NCBI RefSeq assembly: GCF_029167105.1
Contig: NZ_JARFML010000001.1
Coordinates: forward strand, 1 to 64,000
DNA length: 64,000 nt
Source of the DNA: Bradyrhizobium yuanmingense
Lineage (GTDB): Bacteria; Pseudomonadota; Alphaproteobacteria; Rhizobiales; Xanthobacteraceae
Direction: 5' to 3'
Shown here: piece after piece, positions 25,459 to 35,757 of the stretch
Position numbering within the stretch: the first letter of the stretch is position 1
How the letters are laid out: every line of letters begins with the position of its first letter
The notes under the pieces: generated by a model
The model's input: the letters and a program-made list of their open reading frames with translations, nothing else
Told to the model about the DNA's origin: nothing
The model's database searches: none
Position numbers and translations under genes: made by a program

Positions 25459-27712
25459 GCTCAATTTGACCAGTGCTCCCGCACATCTGCGGCACGGCTC
25501 GAATATCGGCCAGCCGCTGACCCGCCGTGACGGCATCCTCAAGGTGACGGGGCGGGCGACCTATGCCGCGGACAATCATCCGCAGGGCATGCTGTTTGCG
25601 GTGATGGCCGTCTCCACCACCGCGCGAGGCCGTGTGGTCTCGCTCGATGTCGCTGCCGCAAAACGCCATCCCGGCGTCGTCGACGTCATGACGCCCGATC
25701 ACAAGCCGCAGCTCGCGATCGATCCGGAAATCAAGACCAATCCGTTCGTGTTCCGGATGGAGGTGCTGCAGAGCGACGAGGTGCGCTACGCCAACCAGCC
25801 GATCGCCGTCGTGATCGCCGAGACGCTGGAGGCAGCAACGGAAGGCGCGGCGCTGCTGGCGCCGCGGTATGAGACGTTGCCTCCGCTTGTCGGCCTCGAC
25901 GCCGGCGAGAGTTTCGCGCCGCCAGTCGTCGGCGTCGGCAATCCCGCGGAAAGTCACCATGGAGATGTCGAAGCCGGCCTCGCTGCGGCCGACAAGCAGA
26001 TCGACGCGACTTACGAGACGCCGCCTCAATATCACAACGCGATGGAGCCGCATTCTATCGTCGCGGCGTGGAACGGCGACAATCTGCAGATCGACATGCC
26101 GACTCAGGGCCTGGCGCTGTCGCTGGCGCGTGTTGCCGAATTGTTCGGCATCGCGCACGAGAAGATCCACATCCGCAGTCCCTTCCTCGGCGGCGGCTTC
26201 GGCTCGAAGGGCCTGATGGCCGGCCCGCAGGTGCTGGGCGTGATGGCGGCGAAGCTGGTGGGCAAGCCGGTCAAGCTGGTGCTGCGCCGCGAGCAGATGT
26301 ATGGCCCGGTCGGCCACCGCGCGCCGACGCGTCAGCGGCTGCGGATCGGCGCAGACGCAGAGGGACGCCTGACCGCGCTCGATCATCACGCGCGGACCGT
26401 GTCGAGCACGTTCGACGACTTCTTTGAGCCCGCCGCCGGTGCCTCGCACACGCTCTACGCGGCGCCCGCGATCCGCACCTCGCACGATGCCGTGCGCGTC
26501 AACACCGGCACGCCGCTGTTCATGCGCGCACCGGGCGAGGCGACGGGCTCGATCGCGCTCGAGAGCGCGATCGACGAGATGGCCTTCGCCTGCGGCATGG
26601 ATCCGCTCGCCTTCCGCCTGAAGAACTACGCCGAGGTCGAGCCGATGACGGGGCGGCCTTTCTCCTCCAAGGCGCTGCGGGCCTGCTACGAGCAGGGCGC
26701 CGCGCGCTTCGGCTGGGCCAAGCGTCCGCTGCAGCCGCGGCAGATGCGCGACGATGCCGGTCTCCTGGTCGGCTGGGGCATGGGCACGGCGACCTTCCCG
26801 GCGCTGATGTTCCAGGCCGAGGCGCGCGCGGCGATCCGCCGCGACGGCTCCGGCGTGATGGAGATCGGCGCGCATGACATGGGGCAGGGCGCCTGGACCG
26901 CGCTGGCGCAGATTGCGGCCGATGCCGTCGGCCTCGACATCGACCGCCTCGACTTCAAGTCCGGCACGTCCGACCTGCCCGATGCCGGCATCGCCGGCGG
27001 CTCGGCGCACACGGCAACGGCAGGCGCTGCGATCCACAGCGCCGGTGCGGCCGTGATCGGAAAGCTCGCCGATCTCGCCACCAGCGACGAGCGCTCGCCG
27101 CTGTTCGGCGCCGGCAATGCCGGCGTGATCGCGCGCGACGGCAGGCTGATCCGCCGCGACGACGAGAGCCGGAGCGAGAGCTATGCCGAGATTCTCGCGC
27201 GCGCGGGCCTCGCCGAGATCGAGGCCCGCGGCACCGGCGCGGCGAACCCTGCGGCGATGGAGCAATATGCGATGCATGCCCACGGCGCGGTGTTCGCCGA
27301 GGTGAAGGTCGATCCCGAGCTGGGCCAGGTCCGCCTCACCCGCATGGTCGGCGCCTTCGCCGCCGGGCGCATCGTCAATCCGCGCATGGTGCAGAGCCAG
27401 CTGTTCGGCGGCATGATCTGGGGCCTGTCCTTCGCGCTGCATGAGGAGGCCGTCACCGACCGCCGCAGCGGACGGATCATGAATGCCAATCTCGGCGAGT
27501 ACCATATCCCCGTGAATGCCGACGTGCCGCCGCTCGACGTCATCACCGTCGAGGAGCACGATCCGCACGTCAATGCGCTTGGCATCAAGGGTGTCGGCGA
27601 GATCGGCATCACCGGCAGCGCCGGCGCGGTCGCCAACGCGGTCTGGCACGCCACCGGCGTGCGCGTCCGACGCTTTCCGATCCGGATCGAGGAGTTGCTG
27701 ACGCAGGGTTGA
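25451..27712 (+). CDS. PaoC-like molybdopterin-binding catalytic subunit
   Basis: 753 residues of the large xanthine dehydrogenase/aldehyde oxidase subunit. The C-terminus carries the catalytic glutamate in GVGEIGITG, and the Mo-cofactor region has FLGGGFGSKG and AHDMGQGAW. The start ATG at 25451 lies 8 bp inside the previous gene. The likely activity is oxidation of aromatic or heterocyclic aldehydes or purine-like compounds, following the PaoC pattern; exact substrate unknown. No XdhC-like maturation gene lies nearby in the window. A repeat follows. Confidence 0.9.
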   Translation: MPELNLTSAPAHLRHGSNIGQPLTRRDGILKVTGRATYAADNHPQGMLFAVMAVSTTARGRVVSLDVAAAKRHPGVVDVMTPDHKPQLAIDPEIKTNPFVFRMEVLQSDEVRYANQPIAVVIAETLEAATEGAALLAPRYETLPPLVGLDAGESFAPPVVGVGNPAESHHGDVEAGLAAADKQIDATYETPPQYHNAMEPHSIVAAWNGDNLQIDMPTQGLALSLARVAELFGIAHEKIHIRSPFLGGGFGSKGLMAGPQVLGVMAAKLVGKPVKLVLRREQMYGPVGHRAPTRQRLRIGADAEGRLTALDHHARTVSSTFDDFFEPAAGASHTLYAAPAIRTSHDAVRVNTGTPLFMRAPGEATGSIALESAIDEMAFACGMDPLAFRLKNYAEVEPMTGRPFSSKALRACYEQGAARFGWAKRPLQPRQMRDDAGLLVGWGMGTATFPALMFQAEARAAIRRDGSGVMEIGAHDMGQGAWTALAQIAADAVGLDIDRLDFKSGTSDLPDAGIAGGSAHTATAGAAIHSAGAAVIGKLADLATSDERSPLFGAGNAGVIARDGRLIRRDDESRSESYAEILARAGLAEIEARGTGAANPAAMEQYAMHAHGAVFAEVKVDPELGQVRLTRMVGAFAAGRIVNPRMVQSQLFGGMIWGLSFALHEEAVTDRRSGRIMNANLGEYHIPVNADVPPLDVITVEEHDPHVNALGIKGVGEIGITGSAGAVANAVWHATGVRVRRFPIRIEELLTQG

Positions 27713-27757
27713 AGCACGTTGAAATGAGGCCAAAGCGCTGCAACGATGGGAATTGCG

Positions 27758-27878
27758 CTCCCTCTCCCGCTTGCGGGAGAGGGTTGGGGAGAGGGTGTCT
27801 CCGCAATGGGACAATCCCCCAGAGGAAGAGCCCTCACCCGCGCCTTCGGCGCGACCTCCCCCGCAAGCGGGAGAGGTG
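27758..27878. repeat. Intergenic palindromic repeat, CCCTCTCCC family (copy 2)
   Basis: Contains the self-complementary CCTCTCCCGC-TTGC-GGGAGAGG hairpin and a second hairpin built of CCTCCCCCGCAAGCGGGAGAGG. Shares C-rich blocks with 2729-2872 and 43503-43640. It separates the convergent PaoC-like and XRE-cupin genes. Confidence 0.72.
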
Positions 27879-27906
27879 AACGAGCCGCGCCGGGCCGATC
27901 GCGCCG

Positions 27907-28455
27907 TCAGAACGTCGGCGGCGTGCAGGCCGAGATCACCTCGCACGGCTTGCCGCCGACGCAGCGAAAGCGATGCGGGCGGCGGCTCTCGAAATAATAG
28001 GCATCGCCGGGATTGAGGATGCGGCGCTCGTCCTCGACGGTGACCTCGAGCTTGCCCGAGATCACGATGCCGCCTTCCTCGCCGTCATGGACGAGATGCA
28101 CGCGTCCGGTGTCGCTGCCGGGCTCGTAGCGCTCTTTGAGGATCTGCAGGGTGCGGCCGAACAGATTGTCGCCGACCTGCCGATAGGAGATCGGCTTCTT
28201 GCCGACCTCGGTGAGCTCCTCGGCGCGGTAGAAGATCTTGCGCCGGGACTCCGGCTCCAGCGCAAAGAACTCGGCGAGCCCCATTGGGATGCCGTCGAGG
28301 ATGCGCTTGAGCGCGCCGACCGACGGGTTCATCTGGTTGGATTCGATCAGCGAGATCGTCGAATTGGTGACGCCGGCGCGCTTGGCCAGCTCGCGCTGCG
28401 ACAGCTTGTGGCGCGCCCGGATGAATCGCAGCCGTCCACCGATGTCGACGCTCAT
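27907..28455 (-). CDS. XRE-family regulator with C-terminal cupin (PuuR-like)
   Basis: 182 residues: N-terminal helix-turn-helix (about 5-60, RHKLSQRELAKRAGVTNSTISLIE) and C-terminal cupin domain (about 105-178, HDGEEGGIVISGKLEV, GDAYYFESRRPHRF). PuuR-type regulators of this build repress putrescine or amine catabolism and bind the amine in the cupin. It is divergent from the omega-aminotransferase gene, 147 bp away, and so likely controls it. This makes amine or amino-acid ligand sensing the most natural role. Confidence 0.9.
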   Translation of the reverse strand: MSVDIGGRLRFIRARHKLSQRELAKRAGVTNSTISLIESNQMNPSVGALKRILDGIPMGLAEFFALEPESRRKIFYRAEELTEVGKKPISYRQVGDNLFGRTLQILKERYEPGSDTGRVHLVHDGEEGGIVISGKLEVTVEDERRILNPGDAYYFESRRPHRFRCVGGKPCEVISACTPPTF

Positions 28456-28602
28456 GCCATATCCCGTGTTGCAGGTGTTGCGGATCGCGCAAATATGGAC
28501 CGGCAGCCCCAGCTAAATCAATGGCTTGCAGGGCACCAGAAAAGGACTTGTTGCGCTTTCCAAGCCATGGCTCAGCTATGGGATCAGCAAAGGAGCGCGG
28601 CC

Positions 28603-29931
28603 GTGACCCTTCATCAGATTCCGAACACCATCAAGACCGATTCGTACTGGATGCCGTTCACGGCCAACCGGCAGTTCAAGAAGTCGCCGCGCCTGTTCTC
28701 CTCGGCCGAGGGCATGTACTACACCAGCGTCGACGGCCGCCAGGTGATCGACGGCTCCGCCGGGCTCTGGTGCGTCAATGCCGGCCACGGCCGCAAGCAG
28801 ATCGCCGCCGCCGTCGAGCGCCAGCTGATGACGCTGGACTTCGCGCCGTCGTTCCAGATGGGCCATCCGCTGGCATTCGACTTCGCCGAGCGCCTTGCCG
28901 AAATCGCCCCGAAGGGCCTCGACCGCGTCTTCTTCACCAATTCCGGTTCCGAGTCGGTCGACACCGCGCTGAAGATCGCGCTCGCCTATCACCGCGCCAA
29001 CGGCCAGGCCAGCCGCACCCGGCTGATCGGTCGCGAGCGCGGCTATCACGGCGTCGGCTTCGGCGGCACCTCGGTCGGCGGCATGGTCGCCAACCGCCGC
29101 GCCTTCACCACCCTGCTGCCGGGCGTCGACCACATCCGCCACACCCATGATCTCACCCGCAACGCCTTCGCCAAGGACCTGCCCGAGCATGGCGCGGAGC
29201 TCGCCGACGATCTCGAGCGTCTGGTCGCACTGCACGGCGCCGAGACCATCGCGGCCGTCATCGTCGAGCCGGTGCCGGGTTCGACCGCGGTGCTGCCGCC
29301 GCCGAAGGGCTATCTGCAGCGCCTGCGCGAGATCTGCGACAAGCACGGCATTCTCTTGATCTTCGACGAGGTCATCACCGGCTTCGGCCGTCTCGGCACG
29401 CCGTTCGCCGCCAATTTCTTCGGCGTCACGCCTGATCTGATGACGACGGCCAAGGGCATCACCAACGGCACCGTGCCCTGCGGCGCCGTGTTTGCGAGCC
29501 GCAAGGTGCATGACGGCATGATGACCGGCCCGGAGAACCAGATCGAGCTGTTTCACGGCTACACCTATTCGGCGCATCCGGTGGCCTGCGCCGCGGGCAT
29601 CGCGACGCTCGACATCTACAAGGACGAAGGCCTGCTCACGCGCGGCGCTTCGCTCGCCGAATACTGGCGCGATGCGTTGCATTCGCTCAAAGGTCTGCCC
29701 AACGTCGTCGACATCCGCAATTGCGGCCTGATGGGCGCGGTCGAGCTCGCACCGCGTGGCGGCGTGGTCGGCGCACGCGGATACGACATGCTGGTCGAAT
29801 GCTTCAATAGCGGCCTCTATCTGCGCACCGGTGGCGATTCCGTTGCGATGTCGCCCCCGCTCATCGTCGAGAAGAGCCACATCGACCGGATGATCTCGAT
29901 CCTCGGCGACGCCATCAAGAAGGTGGCCTGA
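28603..29931 (+). CDS. Omega-amino acid:pyruvate / class III aminotransferase
   Basis: 442 residues from GTG 28603, which has AGGAG seven bases upstream; an ATG at 28567 would add 12 residues and the frame stays open to 27973. PLP-binding class III features are visible: SYWMPFT substrate-pocket motif, NSGSESVDTALK, FDEVITGFGR and the lysine in TTAKGITNG. It transfers amino groups from omega-amino acids or diamines to pyruvate. It is 66 bp upstream of a D-amino-acid dehydrogenase gene in the same direction and faces a PuuR-like regulator. Confidence 0.9.
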   Translation: MTLHQIPNTIKTDSYWMPFTANRQFKKSPRLFSSAEGMYYTSVDGRQVIDGSAGLWCVNAGHGRKQIAAAVERQLMTLDFAPSFQMGHPLAFDFAERLAEIAPKGLDRVFFTNSGSESVDTALKIALAYHRANGQASRTRLIGRERGYHGVGFGGTSVGGMVANRRAFTTLLPGVDHIRHTHDLTRNAFAKDLPEHGAELADDLERLVALHGAETIAAVIVEPVPGSTAVLPPPKGYLQRLREICDKHGILLIFDEVITGFGRLGTPFAANFFGVTPDLMTTAKGITNGTVPCGAVFASRKVHDGMMTGPENQIELFHGYTYSAHPVACAAGIATLDIYKDEGLLTRGASLAEYWRDALHSLKGLPNVVDIRNCGLMGAVELAPRGGVVGARGYDMLVECFNSGLYLRTGGDSVAMSPPLIVEKSHIDRMISILGDAIKKVA

Positions 29932-29997
29932 AAATTGCTCTCGCCGCTAGCGAGTTGTGTCCTTGCAGCGGCGAGCGTCGCGGGAGTTTGACGAAGC

Positions 29998-31263
29998 GTG
30001 AAAGTTCTGATCCTCGGCAGCGGTGTCATCGGTGTCACCTCTGCCTACTACCTCGCGCGTGCCGGCCATGAGGTGACGGTCGTCGACCGTCAGCCGGAGC
30101 CGGCACTGGAGACCTCCTTCGCCAATGCCGGCGAGGTGTCGCCCGGCTATTCCTCGCCCTGGGCCGGCCCCGGCGTGCCGGTGAAGGCGATCAAGTGGCT
30201 GTTGATGAAGCACGGCCCGCTGGTGATCCGGCCGAAGCTCGATCCTGTCATGTGGGGCTGGCTGCTCAAGATGCTGCGCAACTGCACCAGCGCGCGCTAT
30301 GCGGTCAACAAGAGCCGGATGATCCCGATCGCGGAATACAGCCGCGATGCGTTGCGCGATCTGCGCCGCGATATCGGCATTCAGTATGACGAGCGCTCGC
30401 AAGGCACGCTGCAGCTGTTTCGCTACCAGGCCCAGCTCGACGGCACCGCCGAGGACATCGCCGTGCTCAAGCAATATGGCGTGCCCTTCGAGGTGCTGAG
30501 CCGCGAGGGCTGCATCGCCGCCGAGCCGGCACTCGCCGGCGTGAAGGAAAAGTTCGTCGGCGGGCTTCGCCTGCCGCAGGACGAGACCGGCGATTGCCAC
30601 ATGTTCACGCAGGCGCTGGCAAAGCACGCGCAGGCGCTCGGCGTGCGCTTCCTGTTCAACACCTCGATCGACCGTATCGTCACCGAGGGCGCGCGTGTCA
30701 GCGGTGTCGCGACTGGCGCCGGCCTGTTGCAGGCAGATGCCTACGTGCTCGCGCTCGGCAGCTGGTCGTCGCGGCTCGTCGCGCCGCTCGGCATCTCGCT
30801 GCCGGTCTATCCGGTGAAGGGCTATTCGATCACGGTGCCGATCAAGGACGCCTCCGGCGCGCCGGAATCGACCGTGATGGACGAGAGCTACAAGGTCGCG
30901 ATCACCCGCCTCGGCAATCGCATCCGCGTCGGCGGCACCGCCGAAATCTCCGGCTATTCGGCCAAGCTCTACGACGCGCGCCGCGCCACGCTCGATCATT
31001 CGCTGACCGACCTGTTCCCGCGCGGCGGCGATCTGTCCAAGGCGACGTTCTGGAGCGGCCTGCGCCCGATGACGCCGGACGGCCCGCCGGTGATCGGCCG
31101 GACCCACTACGCCAACCTCCACCTCAACACCGGCCACGGCACGCTCGGCTGGACCATGTCCTGCGGCTCGGGCCGCGTGCTCGCCGACATGCTGTCGGGC
31201 AAGAAGCCGGACATCGACGTCAGTGCGCTGTCGGTGGAGCGGTACAAGCACCGGTTTGGCTAA
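29998..31263 (+). CDS. dadA: D-amino-acid dehydrogenase small subunit
   Basis: 421 residues with the DadA N-terminus [20 protein letters not shown] and downstream [19 protein letters not shown] and PVKAIKWL, diagnostic of D-amino-acid dehydrogenase. FAD-dependent, membrane-associated oxidation of D-alanine and other D-amino acids to keto acids feeds electrons to quinone. The GTG start at 29998 has a weak ribosome binding site. It follows the aminotransferase gene and precedes a palindromic repeat, so the two may form an operon. Confidence 0.93.
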   Translation: MKVLILGSGVIGVTSAYYLARAGHEVTVVDRQPEPALETSFANAGEVSPGYSSPWAGPGVPVKAIKWLLMKHGPLVIRPKLDPVMWGWLLKMLRNCTSARYAVNKSRMIPIAEYSRDALRDLRRDIGIQYDERSQGTLQLFRYQAQLDGTAEDIAVLKQYGVPFEVLSREGCIAAEPALAGVKEKFVGGLRLPQDETGDCHMFTQALAKHAQALGVRFLFNTSIDRIVTEGARVSGVATGAGLLQADAYVLALGSWSSRLVAPLGISLPVYPVKGYSITVPIKDASGAPESTVMDESYKVAITRLGNRIRVGGTAEISGYSAKLYDARRATLDHSLTDLFPRGGDLSKATFWSGLRPMTPDGPPVIGRTHYANLHLNTGHGTLGWTMSCGSGRVLADMLSGKKPDIDVSALSVERYKHRFG

Positions 31264-31274
31264 GGCTCTATCCG

Positions 31275-31361
31275 CGTCATTGCGAGGAGCCCTTGCGACG
31301 AAGCAATCCAGGCTGTCTCCGCGGTGAGACTTTGGATTGCTTCGCTGCGCTCGCAATGACG
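31275..31361. repeat. CGTCATTGCGAG-type palindromic repeat (copy 2)
   Basis: Same arms and internal CAATCCAG, TCCGCGG and TGGATTGCTTCGCTGCGCTCGCAATGACG blocks as the copy at 12373-12441. It sits between the convergent dadA and XRE-cupin genes. Confidence 0.75.
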
Positions 31362-31411
31362 GCGTGGAGACGCCGCGGATTTCTTCCAGCCGCCGCGTGC
31401 GTTGAGAGCAG

Positions 31412-32074
31412 CTACCCCGCCCCCGTCACGCAATTCACCCACAGCACCACGGCCTTCGCATCCTGCGCCGGATTGGAAAACCGGTGCGGCCTTCGGCTCG
31501 CGAAACGAAAGCTGTCGCCTGTTTTCAGCGACCACGTCTGGCTGTCCACCGTCAGCATCATCTCGCCCTCGAGCACGAGGCCGGCCTCTTCGCCGTCATG
31601 GGTGTAGAGCTCGTCGCCGGTGGAGCCGCCGGGCTCCAGATGCACCAGGAACAGATTGAGCTTGTTGTCGCTGCTCGCCGGGCTCAACAATTGCTTGGAC
31701 ACGCCGGTGCGCCACAGCTTCAATTCGGGCCGCTGCACGCCGCGCGTCACCACCTGGTCCGATGCGCCGTCGGCGCTCGGGCTCGCGCCGAACAATGCGG
31801 CGATGCCGACGCCGAGCACGTCGGCGAGCGTCGCCAGCACCCGCAGCGACGGCGACGACAGCCCTCGCTCGATCTGGCTGAGGAAGCCGATCGACAGCTC
31901 CGTGCGCGCGGCGACCGTCTCCAGCGAGAATTGCCTGGTCCGCCTGAGATCCCGGATGCGGCGGCCGACCGCGACGTCCATCGCCGGCTCGGCCACTTTG
32001 GCTTTCACCTTGGCCGGCCTCTTCTTGGCCGGCTTCGCGGCGGCCGGTTTGCGCATTCTTTTGCCACCGCTCAC
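31412..32074 (-). CDS. XRE-family regulator with C-terminal cupin
   Basis: 220 residues: a Lys/Ala/Pro-rich N-terminal tail (about 1-30), helix-turn-helix (RQFSLETVAARTELSIGFLSQIERG, about 45-75) and a cupin domain (GDELYTHDGEEAGLVLEGEM, SFRFASRRPHRF). It is a second PuuR-like protein, distinct from the one at 27907. It is divergent from the ABC transporter operon across 162 bp, so it probably regulates amino-acid or polyamine uptake. The basic tail is unusual and might bind DNA or nucleic acid non-specifically. Confidence 0.88.
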   Translation of the reverse strand: MSGGKRMRKPAAAKPAKKRPAKVKAKVAEPAMDVAVGRRIRDLRRTRQFSLETVAARTELSIGFLSQIERGLSSPSLRVLATLADVLGVGIAALFGASPSADGASDQVVTRGVQRPELKLWRTGVSKQLLSPASSDNKLNLFLVHLEPGGSTGDELYTHDGEEAGLVLEGEMMLTVDSQTWSLKTGDSFRFASRRPHRFSNPAQDAKAVVLWVNCVTGAG

Positions 32075-32236
32075 GTCAAACCGCTTCCTTCATGTGCATG
32101 AAAACCACTTGCATCGTCCGCGAAAGTGTGACCAAATTTTCATATTGGTGAAAATAGGCCGAAACGGGCCGGCCCGCAACGTTTGATCGCGACATGCGCG
32201 TGTGCCGCCGCCGGCCAGGCCCAAAAGGGGGATGCG

Positions 32237-32995
32237 ATGAAGCGTTTTGTTCAAGCCGTTTTCGCGGCGCTCGCCATTGCCACAGCTGTGCCGGCTTCGG
32301 CGCAACAGGTGCTGAAGGTCGGCTCGACGCCGACAGGCATTCCCTTCACCTTCCTCGACACCAAGACCAACACCATCCAGGGCATCATGGTCGATCTCAT
32401 CACCGAGATCGGCAAGGATGCCGGCCTCAGCGTGCAGATCGAGCCGATGGCGTTCTCGGCACTGATCCCGTCGCTGACCTCGAGCAAGATCGACATCATT
32501 GCGGCTGCGATGTTCATCACCGCGCCGCGCAAGGAGGTCATCGACTTCTCCGACCCGATCTACAGTTATGGTGAAGGTCTGGTGGTGCCGAAGACCGACA
32601 CCAAGGCTTACGCCACGCAGGAGGATTTGAAGGGCGAGACCGTCGGCGCGCAAGTAGGCACCGCCTTCGTCGACGCGCTGAAGAAGACCGGCCTGTTCGC
32701 CGACGTGAAGGCTTACGACACCATCCCGGACATCCTGCGCGACGTGAACACCGGTCGCCTCAAGGCGGGCTACGCCGATTATCCGATCCTCGCCTACAAT
32801 CTGAAGCAGGGCGGCTTCCCCGAGGTGCGCCTGGTCGACGGTTACAAGCCCGTCACGGTCGGCTCGGTCGGCATCGGCGTGCGCAAGGGCGAGAGCGCGC
32901 TGCTCGGCAAGATCAACACCTCGCTGGCGAAGCTTAAAGCCAACGGCACCATCGACAAGATCCTCGATAAATGGGGCCTGAAGGCACAAGGTTGA
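32237..32995 (+). CDS. Amino-acid ABC transporter periplasmic substrate-binding protein
   Basis: 252 residues from ATG 32237 (AGGGGGAT precedes it); the frame is open 18 codons upstream. Signal peptide MKRFVQAVFAALAIATAVPASA, then a family 3 solute-binding domain (PFTFLDTKTNTIQGIMVDLI, DIIAAAMFITAPRKEVIDFSDPI, GETVGAQVGTAF). It binds a polar amino acid or related small solute in the periplasm. First gene of a four-gene run with permease, ATPase and FAD oxidase; the last suggests an imported amine or D-amino acid. Confidence 0.9.
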   Translation: MKRFVQAVFAALAIATAVPASAQQVLKVGSTPTGIPFTFLDTKTNTIQGIMVDLITEIGKDAGLSVQIEPMAFSALIPSLTSSKIDIIAAAMFITAPRKEVIDFSDPIYSYGEGLVVPKTDTKAYATQEDLKGETVGAQVGTAFVDALKKTGLFADVKAYDTIPDILRDVNTGRLKAGYADYPILAYNLKQGGFPEVRLVDGYKPVTVGSVGIGVRKGESALLGKINTSLAKLKANGTIDKILDKWGLKAQG

Positions 32996-33026
32996 TCGTC
33001 AGCGTCTGATCGATGAAGGCTGCCCG

Positions 33027-33680
33027 ATGAAAGGCTTCTGGCGCGATGCCGTCGAGTTCTTCCCGATCCTGCTGAACGGCGTCGCGCTGACGATCGTCGT
33101 CACCGTGGGCTCGCTGCTGCTCTCGACGGTCCTGGGCCTCGTCTGGGCGATGATGCGGGTCTCCGGCATCAAGGCGCTGTCGATGCTCAGCGCCAGCCTG
33201 ATCAACGTGATCCGCGGCATCCCGATCATCGTGCTGTTGTTCTACCTCTACTTCGTGATGCCCGATCTCGGCGTTACGCTCAGCGCGTTGCAGGCTGCGA
33301 TCCTCGGGCTCGGCATCGCCTATTCGGCCTATCAGGCCGAGAACTTCCGCGCCGGCATCGAGGCCATCGACAAGGGCCAGATCGAGGCGGCGCAGTCGAT
33401 CGGCATGGGCTGGTGGCTCACCATGCGGCGCGTGGTGCTGCCGCAGGCCGTGCGCATCGTGCTGCCGCCCTACGGCAATGTCATGATCATGATGCTGAAG
33501 GATTCCTCGCAGGCCTCGACCATCACGGTCGCCGAGCTCGCGCTGCAGGGCAAGCTGATCGCGTCCTCGACCTTCAAGAACACCAGCGTGTTCACGCTTG
33601 TTGCGCTGATGTATCTCACCATGAGCATCCCGCTGATCCTCTTGGTCCGTCACTTCGAAAAGCGGGCCGGCAAACGATGA
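33027..33680 (+). CDS. Amino-acid ABC transporter permease
   Basis: 217 residues, HisM/GlnP-type with five predicted membrane helices and the EAA loop ([29 protein letters not shown]). Only one permease gene is present, so the channel is likely a homodimer. The start is 31 bp after the binding-protein gene; the stop overlaps the ATPase start (ATGA). Inner membrane. Confidence 0.9.
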   Translation: MKGFWRDAVEFFPILLNGVALTIVVTVGSLLLSTVLGLVWAMMRVSGIKALSMLSASLINVIRGIPIIVLLFYLYFVMPDLGVTLSALQAAILGLGIAYSAYQAENFRAGIEAIDKGQIEAAQSIGMGWWLTMRRVVLPQAVRIVLPPYGNVMIMMLKDSSQASTITVAELALQGKLIASSTFKNTSVFTLVALMYLTMSIPLILLVRHFEKRAGKR

Positions 33681-34408
33681 TCAAGCTCAAGGACGTCCAC
33701 AAGAGCTTCGGCCAGGTCGAGGTGCTCAAGGGCATCACGGCCTCGGTCGAGAAGGGCGAGGTGGTCTGCATCATCGGTCCCTCCGGCTCCGGCAAGTCGA
33801 CCATCCTGCGCTGCATCAACGGTCTCGAAAGCTACGACCGCGGCGAGATCAGCGTCGAAGGCTTGAAGGTCGATCGCGACGCGCCGTCGATCGTGAACAT
33901 CCGCACCCAGGTCTCGATGGTGTTCCAGCGCTTCAATTTGTTTCCACATCGCACCGCGCTGGAGAACGTCGTCGAAGGTCCGCTCTACGTGAAGAAGGAG
34001 CCGCGCGCCCAGGTGCTTGAGCGCGGCCGCGCGCTGCTCGCTCAGGTCGGGCTTGCGGAAAAGGCCGATGCGCATCCGCCGCAGCTCTCCGGTGGCCAGC
34101 AGCAGCGCGTCGCCATCGCGCGGGCGCTCGCCATGCAGCCCAAGGCGATCCTGTTCGACGAGCCGACCTCGGCGCTCGACCCCGAGCTGGTCGGCGACGT
34201 CCTCGGCGTCATGCGCAAGCTCGCCGACGACGGCATGACCATGGTCGTCGTCACCCACGAGATGGGCTTTGCCCGCGATGTCGCCGATCGCGTTCTGTTC
34301 ATCGACGGCGGCGTCATCGTCGAGCAAGGACACGCGAAATCGGTGCTCAATCAACCGCAGCACGCGCGGACGCAGGACTTCCTGCGCCGCGTGCTGCATC
34401 CGCTCTGA
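33677..34408 (+). CDS. Amino-acid ABC transporter ATP-binding protein
   Basis: 243 residues, GlnQ/HisP-like: Walker [10 protein letters not shown] loop FQRFNLFPH, signature LSGGQQQR, Walker [12 protein letters not shown], and H loop [11 protein letters not shown] 33677 overlaps the permease stop by 4 bp. It drives the transporter encoded by the two preceding genes. The longer reading frame upstream of the ATG is a shadow of the permease gene. Confidence 0.93.
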   Translation: MIKLKDVHKSFGQVEVLKGITASVEKGEVVCIIGPSGSGKSTILRCINGLESYDRGEISVEGLKVDRDAPSIVNIRTQVSMVFQRFNLFPHRTALENVVEGPLYVKKEPRAQVLERGRALLAQVGLAEKADAHPPQLSGGQQQRVAIARALAMQPKAILFDEPTSALDPELVGDVLGVMRKLADDGMTMVVVTHEMGFARDVADRVLFIDGGVIVEQGHAKSVLNQPQHARTQDFLRRVLHPL

Positions 34409-34420
34409 CCGGACTTTTCC

Positions 34421-35704
34421 ATGACGCGCCTGCCTCTGCCGCCTTCGCTCTATGCCGACACCGCCGTGGCGCCGGTTGCCACGCCGCCGCTCGATGTCGA
34501 CAGAAGCGTCTCGGTCGCGATCGTCGGCGGCGGTTACACCGGCCTCTCCACCGCGCTGCACCTGGCGGAGCAGGGCGTCGAGGCGCTGGTGCTGGAGGCG
34601 CAAGAGCCGGGCTGGGGCGCGTCCGGCAACAATGGCGGCCACACCAATCCCGGCCTGAAGCACGATCCTGACAAGATCGAGGCCGATTTCGGCAGCGAGC
34701 TCGGCCGCCGCATGATCGCGTTCGCCTACGGCACGACCAACTTCACGCACGATTTGATCCGCCGTTACCAGATCCCGTGCGAAGCGCGGCAGAGCGGTAC
34801 CTTGCGCGCGGCTTACAATGAGAGCAGCGCCGCCGCGATCGAGAAGACCGCGCAGCAATGCATCCGCCGCGGCATGCCGGTGACGTATCTCGAGCGCGAG
34901 CAGCTCCGCGACATGACCGGCACCGATCGTTACATCGGCGCCATGTTCGATAGAAGCGGCGGCGATCTGCATCCCCTGAGCTACGCCCGTGGTCTTGCGC
35001 GCGCCGCGATTTCGGCGGGCGCGAAGGTTCATAGCGAGACGCCGGCGTTGTCGCTACGCCGCGAGGGAACGCGCTGGCGCATCGAGACGCCGCGGGCGGT
35101 TGTTCATGCCGACAAGATCTTGCTCGCCACCAACGGCTTCACCGACAATCTCTGGCCGGCGCTCCGCCGCACCATCGTGCCGGTGTTTTCCTCGATCGCC
35201 GCCACCGCGCCGCTTTCCGACGCAGTCGCCCGTTCGATCATGCCGACGCGCCCCGTCCTCTACGAGAGCGGCCACATCACCGTTTACTACCGCATCGATC
35301 AGCAGAATCGACTGTTGATGGGCGGACGCGGCCCGATGCGCTGGATCAAGTCGCCGCATGACGTCGCCTATCTCATGCGTTATGCGGAGCGACTCTGGCC
35401 GCAGCTCAAGGGCGTCGCCTGGACCCACGGCTGGAACAGCCGGCTCGCCATTACCGGGGATCATTACCCCCACGTGCACGAGCCCGCCGAGAGCGTTTTG
35501 ATCTCGCTCGGCTGCAATGGCCGCGGTGTCGCGCTTTCGACCGCGATGGGCGCGCAGCTCGCCCGCCGCCTGATCGGCGGCGCCAGGACAGAGATCGACA
35601 TGCCCATCACGGGCATCAAGCCGATCCCGATGCACGCGTTCTGGCCGGTCGGCGTGACCACCGCCGTGATCGCGGGCCGGGTGCGGGACCGGCTCGGCAT
35701 ATGA
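34421..35704 (+). CDS. FAD-dependent oxidoreductase, PuuB/glycine-oxidase type
   Basis: 427 residues of the DAO superfamily. N-terminal FAD motif AIVGGGYTGLSTALHL is at about 33-48, with EPGWGASGNNGG and C-terminal GRGVALSTAMG. The nearest familiar relatives are gamma-glutamylputrescine oxidases and related amine oxidases. It likely oxidises an imported amino compound, as the gene is 12 bp after the ATPase gene. Substrate is unassigned; sarcosine or hydroxyproline-type oxidases are possible. Confidence 0.85.
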   Translation: MTRLPLPPSLYADTAVAPVATPPLDVDRSVSVAIVGGGYTGLSTALHLAEQGVEALVLEAQEPGWGASGNNGGHTNPGLKHDPDKIEADFGSELGRRMIAFAYGTTNFTHDLIRRYQIPCEARQSGTLRAAYNESSAAAIEKTAQQCIRRGMPVTYLEREQLRDMTGTDRYIGAMFDRSGGDLHPLSYARGLARAAISAGAKVHSETPALSLRREGTRWRIETPRAVVHADKILLATNGFTDNLWPALRRTIVPVFSSIAATAPLSDAVARSIMPTRPVLYESGHITVYYRIDQQNRLLMGGRGPMRWIKSPHDVAYLMRYAERLWPQLKGVAWTHGWNSRLAITGDHYPHVHEPAESVLISLGCNGRGVALSTAMGAQLARRLIGGARTEIDMPITGIKPIPMHAFWPVGVTTAVIAGRVRDRLGI

Positions 35705-35757
35705 AAGAAGGCGCCGTTCGGTGAGGAGCGACGCCTTGCTTGTATCCTAGATCGGCT

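Noticed and set aside
25331..27946. An 871-residue minus-strand ORF across the PaoC-like gene
   Set aside because: Shadow of the molybdenum subunit gene, which has the catalytic Glu motif.
27973..28602. N-terminal extension of the omega-aminotransferase
   Set aside because: The open frame upstream of 28603 overlaps the divergent XRE-cupin gene and has no aminotransferase similarity; GTG 28603 has a strong AGGAG.
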